Source: Zelopaecilomyces penicillatus
Taxonomy: Eukaryota; Ascomycota; Sordariomycetes; Hypocreales; Pseudodiploosporaceae
Assembly (NCBI GenBank): GCA_005765155.1
Contig: VCCP01000002.1
Span: 62,001 to 126,000 of the forward strand
Length of the DNA stretch: 64,000 nt
Direction of reading: 5' to 3'
Of this stretch, positions 55,760 to 64,000 are shown piece after piece. Below the pieces are notes generated by a model. It saw nothing but the letters and a program-made list of their open reading frames with translations, did not search any database and had not been told where the DNA came from. Both the position numbers and the translations under genes were made by a program. Positions within the stretch are counted from its first letter, which is position 1. Every line of letters starts with the position of its first letter.

Positions 55760-57292
55760 ATGAAGGTCATAATTGTAGGCGCTGGCATAGCCGGCCTGTC
55801 GCTCGCCATCTCCCTAGGCCGGTCCGGCCATCACGTCCGCGTTCTCGACTCTGCCGCCCAACTAGCAGAGCTCGGGGCCGGCGTGCAAATGACACCCCAA
55901 GCAATCAAGTATCTGTTTCAATGGGGGCTAAAGGAAGACTTGCAGGCAGAGTCAATAGTCCCATCTAAGATGTATATCAGAGATAGGAAAGATGGGAGGG
56001 TGCTGGTCGCGACACGACTCGGCGATATGGAAGCTCAGTATGGAGCTCCGTATATCGTGGTACACCGTGCGGTGCTGCACGCCATTCTGCATCGCCATGC
56101 AGTTCGTGCTGGTGCAGAAGTACTTTTGGATAGCAAGGTCGTCAAATATGACTTCGATAATGGCGCTGTAGTTCTGCGTGATGGTCAGAAGCTCGACGCA
56201 GATCTTGTTGTTGCATCTGATGGTAATACTCGACTACCGCATTTACATCCATCTAGCTGTCCATGTTGACGTGCTAATTAATGTACATATTAGGCATCAA
56301 TTCATCTGCGCGATCCCAGCTTTTGCAGGATCTCGATCCCGGCAGTAAGCCCACTGGATGGGCTGCATTCAGGATGATGGCTGAAGTGTCCAAAATCATG
56401 GCCGACCCTGAATTGGCTGGGCTAATCGACTTAGAAGGCTACAGTTCGAATCTCTGGATCGCACCGCATGTGTCGTGCATGACGTATCTGGTCAAGGGGG
56501 CGACGATGCTCAACATTGTTCTATCCCATCGTGATCAAATTGACACCACGGGATTTACAATTGAAGATTACCAGACTACGGTGAAGCGATTATTTACAGA
56601 CTTTGAGCCACGGCAAGTCAATTAGGTACCATTAGTCTTTGTGTGTGAATTGTCAACTAATTGTACACCACAGAGTCCAGCGTTTACTTCAAATCTCGCT
56701 TCCCAAAATCGTCAATTACCCCGTCTATGCTGTCCCACCTCTTCCATACTGGAGTCATTCATCGGGCCGTTTCACTTTGATCGGCGACGCTGCACATGCA
56801 ATGGCCTTTTACCTATCTATGGGCGTAAGCCTTGCCGTTGAGGATGCCGTGTCACTTACTACAGCGTTGGAGCTTGTGTGCCCTGTCTCTGACGTTGCCG
56901 TTGATGGTCAAGGCCAGACTTCACGGACGCTAGAAGCAGTGGACTACTCTAAGCTCCAAAGGGCGCTCAAGACTTTTCAAACGGTGAGAAAACGAAGAGC
57001 CGAGGCTGTACAACAGGCAAGTCTTCGAGCAGGCGATGCAATGCTAGTACCAGAGGGGACGCAAAGAGATGATCTTTACGAACTGTTTGGGAATATTGAT
57101 AAGGGTGAAGGGCTGTCAAGTCAAGATGCAAAGGCGATGAAAGAGAGGATGCAAAGTAAACTTTTTGAGGGCATCTTTAACAAGACGACGACGGATTGGT
57201 GTTACGGGTATGATGCTGTAGAAGATGTGATGAAACATTTCCACGAGCCCGCAAGCAGTGCAAAGTGGAATGGCAGGCAATCATTAACTTGA
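55760..57292 (+). CDS. FAD-dependent monooxygenase, salicylate hydroxylase-like, 466 aa
   Basis: Three exons: 55760-56222, 56294-56612 and 56674-57292. Intron 1 is GTAATA...ATTAG. Intron 2 (56613-56673) starts with GCAAGT and ends CACCACAG; only this GC-AG choice restores phase (CG|A GTC). The protein starts MKVIIVGAGIAGLSLAIS, a Rossmann FAD-binding site (GAGIAG at 7-12). The DG motif is VVASDG near 154 and the GD motif is LIGDAAHAM at 297-305. It lacks a membrane anchor, unlike some meroterpenoid monooxygenases. Related enzymes hydroxylate aromatic acids using NAD(P)H and O2, either in catabolism or in secondary metabolism. The substrate is unknown. The active-site-adjacent YLSMGVSLAVEDA replaces the common PYLAQGANMALED form. 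Confidence 0.9.
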
Positions 57293-57434
57293 GGGGTGCT
57301 CCATTATGGATGGATATGGTCTGGCTGATGTCTATCTACCTATGCTGATGCAGGGGTACCACCATACACAGGAAAAAGAGCCCATGCAATCATGTCCCAA
57401 TACAAAGTTCCCAATATCCAACAAGCAGAAGCCC

Positions 57435-58705
57435 TTAGGGATAGTAAATATCCTTTGTCGCAACAGTGTCATGAGCCGGCCCCTCGACAGCATCTAAAAA
57501 TGTTCCATCAAGTAACTCCACTTGAACCCGCGGCCACTTGGTAAAAATGGCAGTAACACTCTCACCAGGAATTGTCACTTCCTTGGACTCCTCCACACTT
57601 TGATATTCCGAATAGCTTGATGTTGTACCGTATGTGAATTGATAATTCAGGCTGATAGTTGATGAAAAGAAAAGACCAATACCGACTGTTGCGGAGACGG
57701 AAACACCAGCTGTCTGTTCCATGTGTGCGCTTTTTTCTTTTGAGAACCCATATGTGATTTTGGTGCTTTCCTTCTTTTCAATCTTGCCTTCGTTTCGAAT
57801 GATCTTATCGAGATGCCACCCAACAGTCTTGCTGATCTTGCCAAATGGTTCATCCATGTGCTTCTGGATTCTCTTGTCTCTTGGAGGGAACATGTTGGTG
57901 AGCGGTAGGACTACCAACCCTTGAGGTTTGGCTTGAAACAGTGTTCCCTCAGGCGGCAACATGCTGTATTCGAGATTGGGTGGATTCTCTTCGAATGGCT
58001 CAAATGTTCTTTCCATCGGTACGGCAAGTGTCCAGATGTCTTCATCATCCGGGGGCGTGTCAGAGCCCACTACTGTCAAGAATGTTCCAGTTTGTAATGG
58101 AACCTTCACCTCGCCTCGACCATCGCCCCGTGGCAAGACTCTCCAAAAGGTAATCTTTTTTCCACCGTCCGTGATGAAAAAGCTCGACTTTTTGTCAACC
58201 TTACCACGCGATGCGTAGTCTTCTCTCAAACACCATGTCGAGTCCTCTCCTATAGCCTCAATCTTGAAATAGTGGACAGTGTCCCCCAGTGCCACGTAAC
58301 CCTTTGGGCAAACTGGGCGTGAGATTTGCCCGATACCACCTTTAACCTTGTGAACACTCTTCCATTTCACCACTGGCGTAAGCACTGGACCGCTTCCATC
58401 ATCATCCACATTTGGGTTGGGTGCAATAAGTAGTGAAGCGTAGCTTTTCGTTGTAATGTCATCCTTTGTTATAACGCTGCCAAGGGCTTGTACACGCGAC
58501 GCTCCTCGAAGTATTGAGCTTGTGGCGTGTGAAAGAAGAAGATACCCACTTTCAATTTGTGAGAGGACGGAAAATGATTTGTAACATGGGTTCTGATCTC
58601 CTCATAATCAAAATATGGTGCAGATTTTTTAACTCTCCCCACTGCCTGAGATTGTTGCAAAGATGAGAAAAAAAGGAGAAGGTTGAGAGAGAAAAGGGGC
58701 AACAT
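57435..58705 (-). CDS. Secreted protein with Vps62-like region and aerolysin-like C-terminal domain, about 406 aa
   Basis: Two exons on the minus strand, 58705-58643 and 58592-57435. The donor is probably GTGGGG (58642); GTTAAA (58633) is equally in phase and would add three residues. Residues 1-20 are a signal peptide (LPLFSLNLLLFFSS core). PKGYVALGDTVHYF at about 117-130, with CLRED downstream, resembles the Vps62/DUF946 repeat block. Residues about 273-375 are Ser/Thr/Lys-rich with alternating polarity and a Gly/Ser amphipathic stretch (VSVSATVGIGLFFSSTISL), then a VTIPGESV turn. This arrangement is seen in aerolysin-type beta-pore-forming proteins. A secreted membrane-active role is inferred; no activity is shown. 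The promoter carries the 11-mer ACATGGGATTT shared with the secreted peptide array. Confidence 0.75.
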
Positions 58706-60047
58706 CGTGAACACAGCGACTTCGTTCTTGCCTCAAGTTTTGTGTGGGGAAGAGGCTTCTTGCTGTGGGATGAACAAATATAAAAAGTCATCTAAGAGGC
58801 AGTTGCATGGCATTTATAAATGTTCAGTTCAGAGGTATGTACGTAGAATCATTCATAGAGGACTTGTAGTATTACAACGAAAGAACACACGAGTGAGAGA
58901 CTAGTCTCCTGTGTCCCCAACTTTTGCAAATCCCATGTAAGGGATGTAGTTGTCACATCACAAACGTGGAATACCTTATGCAAGGGATCAAATCATGTGT
59001 GAGCTGGGGTCTAGAAGAAATAGCAAAGAATGAATGCGCGAGTCATACCCCGACAATAAGCAACAATCACAAGTATATAAGTCTCACTTGTTGACTGCCA
59101 TGTTTTGCTCTACATATGCGCTGGTAGCTCAGCTAGAGCACCAGTTTAAAGGCTCGCTATATCACAAATGCATGCGCACCGATATTTTCCTGTCCGAGGA
59201 TCTTTCAAGGCATCTAATGATGCGTGAAGTGGATGCTTCATTTCACCATCTTGGTCCCATCTTACCAGATAGAGACGCCTGCATTGGTCCCCCTCGAACG
59301 CAGCGAGATATTCATGTATCTGATCTCGCAATATGACTTTCTCTCCCTTGAAGATATTGATCAGTTTTTTACCTAAGGCATGTTTCGACTCATCTGTGCT
59401 GTGATGGTGGTGAATTTGTCATCTCGTCACAGTCAAACAATGTCAATTCTAGACATGAACCAAGTCGGCGACAGTCCTCCTCTCGGGATTGGCGACAAAA
59501 TTAGACATGGCGTTATAAATTTCTTTTGACAATGATGCAGACTGAAAGTAGGTATTCCGCCTCGGATAGACCTAGATCCGTTGGTATGTGTCAACAGAAG
59601 GTCGCTGTAGGTGTTCTGTTTTCTTCTTTTCTTTTTCTATCACATACCAGTGATGATCGAGTATCTTGTGTAGAGCTATTAGTTCAAGGAGATGCTTGTA
59701 CCCGTACTGGCTTGACGTAGGGATGTAACCAGTGTGTCTGAAACATGAAAGTCCATAACTCATCATGAGTGAGGCCATTGGTATTTCTCCTGACTGAGTC
59801 GAGAGACATGGTATTGAGAAATATAAACAGAAATCATGAGTTATCAGGTTATGGGACAGTTTCGCAACCATTACGAGCTTCATTGTTGATCTACGTCCAG
59901 CATTAGCACAAGTAGCAATTGACCGGAGCTCGGATATCAAGTTTTGGACTCAGTGATTAGCCAATGTTGTAAATCAAGGAGAGGCAATGTATTTAACGCC
60001 TGCACAGATGACACATCCCATTTCCTGCACCCCGCGACCCTCATCGC
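58706..60047. other. Intergenic region; possible remnants only
   Basis: About 1.3 kb upstream of the Vps62/aerolysin-like gene. It contains that gene's 11-mer element (58928-58938). Short frames on both strands at 59034-59940 do not join into a credible gene. The stretch near 59118-59140 looks superficially tRNA-like but does not fold. Confidence 0.45.
58928..58938 (-). promoter_or_regulatory. ACATGGGATTT upstream element, Vps62/aerolysin-like gene
   Basis: The minus-strand 11-mer is identical to those before secreted peptide genes A, B and C, in the same orientation relative to the gene, 223-233 bp upstream of the ATG at 58705. Confidence 0.55.
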
Positions 60048-61601
60048 TCACTCGTCTTTTGTGTATCTACACGATTGCCGCCACCTCCCTCCGTGCCTCG
60101 TAACCAGCATCGGTATAGGGGCCAGCAAGAGACTTGCTGCCCCTAGGATAGTGAAACCGAATCCATACCCGAAACTCTTCACCAGTGGCGCAGCCAATAA
60201 CGGGACAAATGCGCCCATTACGCACCTTGTCACTATTACCGCTGCTGTAGCTGATGCGGCGTAGATGCCAAATGCATCTACGACATATGTATGGATGGAT
60301 ATGGCTGAAAATGAGGCCGAAATCCCCAACAACGTCAGTGAAAGGAGTAGAACAGGCAGTGGTAGATGCAGTTGGGCGGCCCAGCCATATATCATAACAG
60401 CAGCGGGAACTCCCAAAGCGCCAACTACAGCCAACGGAAGGCGGGATTCTGGCTTGCCAGGGCCGTCGTCTGAGCCGCGGAGCTTCATATAAAGTCTATC
60501 CAGAGCCAAACTACATATCCCATTACAGATAATTGAACCCATAGCTGAGGAAAATGGTTAGTTCGGCCTTGGAGACACAGGAGAGGGACCACTCACTAAT
60601 ACACACAAAGGATAACCCAATTATACTTGCAGGTTGACCATATATCTGGCTCAAGATATCTGGCAATGTCACAGCTATGACATAATAAAAGATGAAGTCG
60701 AGACCGTGGCACAGACAGAGGCCAGCGAGGATCCAGGAGCTACACAAGATACTGGCTGGTCTTAGGAGAGAGCTGCAGAACCTGTACAGGCCCGACTTGG
60801 GTTCTTTATCGTGCGAAGTCTTGCCACCCTGTTGCGCAACCGTTGCTCTGTAGGTTTCCTTGAAGTATGTCAAGTGTCCCATTAGGCACACACCAGCCAG
60901 GGCGACGCTTATCCAGACAAGTTGACGCCAGCCAAATTTCTCTGCCATGACACCGCCAATAGCTGGTCCAACAGCACTGCCTACTAATGGTGCCGTTACC
61001 ATCATTGTCATAGCAGACCCACGCTGGGCGGGTACAAACATGTCGCCAATGATGGATGGGTTGAGCACACTGGATGCTACAGCTAGCCCGGTGAGAGCCC
61101 GAGCTGCGATGAGAAATGGTACACTGTTGCAGAGTGCAGTCAGGGTGGTTGCAAACAAAAAGAGGGCATTGGCTGTGTAGAGAACAAGCTTCCGACCGAA
61201 TAGTTCTGATAGAGGAGCAATAAAGAGAGGGCCTGTGGCTTCCCCAAGTTCCCATATAGTGACGAGGAGGACACTAGCAATCTCATCAGACTCGCCATGA
61301 TTGAGGCTCCGTATGATGAGATTTTGCCGAGGGCATGATTGAGAGACAGGTGAATTGACTAACGAGGGGAAAGGGAACTTGTAAGCTTGTGTACTAAGCT
61401 GCTAAAGAAGTGGCGCACTTACACGGTAAATGCCATAAACGAGAGAAGAGCTACAATGGTCCATTTGAAGTTTTGTGGCCAGGTAATTGGGTTGTCGACG
61501 TCATCTTTTGCGTCGACCTGATTAGAAGTCGTTCCAGTGCTGGGGCTTTCTTCAAACGCATTTCTCGCCCAAAGGAGAGGACTCTCCTCGTCAATAGCCA
61601 T
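60048..61601 (-). pseudogene. MFS multidrug-type transporter, frame interrupted by a single-base shift
   Basis: Minus strand exons 61601-61423, 61358-60597 and 60544-60048, with clean GT-AG sites. Exon 1 gives a short N-terminus and WTIVALLSFMAFTV (TM1). After VQFTCLSIMP the frame must move by one base to continue as NLIIRSLNHGESDEIASVLL and VTIWELGEAAGPLFIAPLSE, the normal family sequence. The shift falls at an AAAA run (61322-61325 on the plus strand). Exons 2 and 3 are in phase only if one base is discounted there, giving about 478 residues. Family features downstream are intact: LSELFGRK, RALTGLAVASSVLNPSIIGDMF, twelve-TM pattern. Such plasma-membrane proton antiporters export toxins or drugs. 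A recent inactivating indel or a homopolymer sequencing error are both possible. Confidence 0.8.
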
Positions 61602-63209
61602 TCTAAGCGAAAGATTCAGAACTAACTCTAAGAGTAGACTCCAAGGAAACGCAGCGCTGACTTTACAGGCGCTCGAAATCTTGCAAATGTCAAAGGAGTT
61701 AATAATATTTAAAGTCGGAATTGGATTAGGATTTGAGCCAGAGTATGGTGTCCCGGGCGGAAACGGGGTGCCTCATCCGTCAATTTTTTTTCAGAGGCAA
61801 ACAGAACTTGCCTTACCGTGAAAGGGAACCTAGCGGGGTTTGTTTCGGGCTCTCGGCCATGACTTGGCCAATGGATCCGCCTGCCGAAGGAAAGAAGCAA
61901 AAGTCCAAGACATGGCCTGATCGTGGAGTAGTCGTTAAGCGCCCGGTTCACACGGTGTTTTCTAACACGAGGTGAGTGAGGTAACACGGGTTCTGAAAAA
62001 AAAAAAATTGAAAGTTCGGACATGGGTCACGACTTAGGCCAAAGGTAGAGGGAGGGTGAGAGAAAGACAAGTAACGGGACAAGCTAATAAATGGCGTGTT
62101 TCTGACAGACAAGATTTGTGTTTTTGGGTGATAAGCTCAATTCTTCAATCGTGGACTTACGCCAGGATGTTACACAGCTCGCTGCAGGCCGTATTGATTC
62201 AGCCCCGTAGGATCAAACAGTTGCAGAAATAGATGTAATGGCGGTGTGCCCAACGCCTCGAAAGTAAGAGATGTCATTGAAACACATGAAGCGGCCGAAT
62301 TGCTCGAGACATTGATTGCTAGGAATTTATTGTCCACGAATCAACGCCCAAGACATCGACGGAGATAAACCCGACGCCTCACCGTAAAATTCACCTTGGT
62401 TGTGTCTACCGTAGTAGAATTTAAACGGGCCCTCGGGTATTACTATGTCTTAATAGATCCTAAGTTGGGAATAGGGCCGGTCTTGAGCACAGCTGAACAT
62501 TGAACAGGTGCATCGAGTTACACACCGGTAGGGGCCAAACGAGAGACATGCCAAATACTCTATGCGAGACCCTTTCATTTTAGCTGTGAGCTCTCAATTG
62601 ACAACCACGTCTTTCATCAAGGAATATTATTACGTGGTAACTCAAAAAGGAATATTTCAGAGATGACAAGTATGAGCACTAGAGGATTTGTTGACGCTTA
62701 TTCAGTTTGACATGGGTAATACTCGGTGCGGCCCGTGTCTCAAATCCACCTCTGACACCTATCTCCAAGAGGTTTGACAGGCGGTTAATAGCATCCTAAA
62801 GGCTCGTGACTTTAGTTGAGACGCAGCAGAGAACCAAACGGCAAGGTAGCAGTCATCTCTTTTGCAATCATGTTTCCTCTTTGATGGAGAAGGTCAGTCG
62901 CAGTTCAATTCAATGCGGGAACATCCCAGCAACATCTCAGTAAGAGCCCATCACAGCTACGGGTCCAGGGTCCGGGGTCCAGATCCAAGGCTGTCCGAGA
63001 CAAACTGGCCCTGCTGTACACAAGGAGATCAGTACCACAGCGATCTAGGCCCTCTCGGAATATTGAGATCTGGCATTACACGAACAGAGAAGTTTCCTAT
63101 ATTAATATTCCTCGTTTGCCAACTTGTTAAAAGCGAGGTATGCTCCAAAGACTTCTTTCGGCGTTGTCTATCAGTCCATCTTTGAGAACCAAACTCAACC
63201 CTTTTAACC
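61602..63209. other. Divergent intergenic region
   Basis: About 1.6 kb between the MFS gene (-) and ATP-grasp-like gene (+). A 107-codon open frame at 62862-63185 shows no motif and does not splice obviously into the downstream gene. Short CCGGGGTCCA-type repeats near 62964-62983. Nothing else recognised. Confidence 0.45.
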
Positions 63210-64000
63210 ATGCCCTGGAAGACGCAAGATCCTTGGAGGTCGCAGTATTTCCAAGACATCGAATGTCCTGAGAATGTCGTCGTGCCCTTAAAAGACTATG
63301 ACGCATACGTCCTTTGTCTTGCCCATCGTTGGGTGTACGACAAGCTTCAAATCGCCGAGAGGCAGGGTCTTGTGTGTGCTCCTCACGGAGTCGTCCCACA
63401 CAGCTTCCCAGTCTTTAGCAAACCGACCCACAACTTGAGAGGCGGCAGCGCAGGATCCAGAATCCTCCATAACGTTGAAGAGTACTACGACCATTGCACC
63501 GCTGGGCACATGTGGTCGGAGATGCTTGAGGGCGACCATGTCAGCACTGACTTCGCCGTGCTGAACGGAAAGGTTGTCTGGTGTTCGCACTCGCTGGGTG
63601 TACCGTCGGGCGGAGGGACGTTTGAAAGATGGGAAATCAACATTTCCATCCCAGATCAGGAACAACGAGCGTTAATAGACTTCATGGAGACGCACTTGCC
63701 AGGTTACACGGGCATGACTAACGCGGAGACCATCGGTGGGAAGATTATCGAGATGCATCTGCGTTTCTCGGATCAGTGGCCGGATTTATACCCACGCGGA
63801 TTTCTGCCTGCTCTCGTCGGCCTATACCAAGGAAAATGGGTGGCCACAGAAGAGTTGGAGAGAAATGAGGGGAAAGGGTTCAGCATTGTTCTCAGTGGCG
63901 ACCCAGAAAGAGCATCATGGGTCAAGCCCGACGCAGCGCAAGTAGACCTGCTTCGCCAGAAACACCACATCTCTAGCATCCAACTGGCTTTCTGTGAGGA
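63210..64000 (+). CDS. ATP-grasp-like protein, N-terminal part (truncated by window end)
   Basis: Open from ATG 63210 (context AACCATGC) to the window edge without a stop: at least 263 residues, no intron seen. There is no signal peptide or membrane helix. YVLCLAHRWVYDKLQIAERQGL and the later GYTGMTNAETIGGKIIEMHLRFSDQW resemble ATP-grasp folds, where an N-x-E ... GGxIIExHxR block forms part of the Mg-ATP site. Between them, GGSAGSRILHNVEEYYDHC is a candidate for the flexible glycine loop. ATP-grasp enzymes ligate a carboxylate to an amine or thiol via an acyl-phosphate. The partner substrate is unknown, and the assignment is by motif impression only. Confidence 0.6.
   Translation, partial: MPWKTQDPWRSQYFQDIECPENVVVPLKDYDAYVLCLAHRWVYDKLQIAERQGLVCAPHGVVPHSFPVFSKPTHNLRGGSAGSRILHNVEEYYDHCTAGHMWSEMLEGDHVSTDFAVLNGKVVWCSHSLGVPSGGGTFERWEINISIPDQEQRALIDFMETHLPGYTGMTNAETIGGKIIEMHLRFSDQWPDLYPRGFLPALVGLYQGKWVATEELERNEGKGFSIVLSGDPERASWVKPDAAQVDLLRQKHHISSIQLAFCE

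Noticed and set aside
50429..57292. Secondary metabolite cluster (acyltransferase plus FAD monooxygenase)
   Set aside because: No PKS, NRPS, terpene synthase or P450 gene lies between or beside them, and unrelated genes and a tRNA intervene.
59112..59150. tRNA-like GGTAGCTCAGCTAGAGC sequence
   Set aside because: The D-arm-like part has a 5-nt loop, and no matching acceptor, anticodon or T stems could be found.
62862..63185. 107-codon frame before the ATP-grasp-like gene
   Set aside because: No splice path joins it in phase to the downstream gene and no motif was seen.

Overview
This window comes from a filamentous ascomycete. Short spliceosomal introns (about 45-220 nt, GTRNGY...YAG), Zn2Cys6 and SAT4/rhodopsin-domain proteins, expanded MFS transporters, secreted glycoside hydrolases and small secreted peptides all point to Sordariomycetes, most likely Hypocreales. 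Species cannot be fixed from the sequence alone. Exon-intron models were built by hand from splice sites, phase and family conservation.

Layout. 1-0.8 kb: 3' part of an allantoate-permease-type MFS gene. 1.1-1.34 kb: a MITE. 2.3-3.3 kb: secreted protein of unknown function. 4.5-6.2 kb (-): unknown three-exon gene. 7.4-8.5 kb: HEVVH-motif protein. 8.8-9.8 kb (-): GH16 glucanase. 11.0-12.7 kb (-): six-exon SAT4-like membrane protein. 14.5-14.8 kb: second MITE copy, inverted. 16.2-35.5 kb: a carbon/polyol neighbourhood with a GAL4/LAC9-type regulator, a sugar transporter, an L-xylulose-reductase/mannitol-dehydrogenase-like SDR, a divergent xylitol-dehydrogenase-like gene and a second related SDR. 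Between the last two lie three tandem paralogous small secreted peptide genes (30.9, 31.9, 33.8 kb). 35.8-37.9 kb (-): GH20 hexosaminidase. 40.8 kb: intron-bearing tRNA-Asn. 41.2-44.3 kb (-): BRE4/FUSC-type membrane protein. 46.9-48.7 kb: GIT1-like transporter. 49.8 kb: Cys-rich peptide. 50.4-52.0 kb (-): HxxxD acyltransferase. 53.4-53.9 kb (-): defensin-like peptide. 55.3 kb (-): tRNA-Gln. 55.8-57.3 kb: FAD monooxygenase. 57.4-58.7 kb (-): secreted protein with a Vps62-like region and an aerolysin-like C-terminus. 60.0-61.6 kb (-): frameshifted MFS drug transporter. 63.2 kb-end: ATP-grasp-like gene, cut by the window edge.

The most notable signal is regulatory. An identical 11-mer (ACATGGGATTT) lies 147-165 bp upstream of each of the three tandem secreted-peptide genes. 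It recurs in the same orientation about 230 bp upstream of the Vps62/aerolysin-like gene 25 kb away. I found it nowhere else by eye. This suggests a small co-regulated regulon of secreted, effector-type proteins. The tandem peptide genes keep their signal-peptide exon and core promoter, while their second exons diverge and change frame.

The remaining stretches between genes hold simple repeats, promoters and AT-rich sequence. No CRISPR array, rRNA, or recognisable retroelement or transposase ORF was seen.
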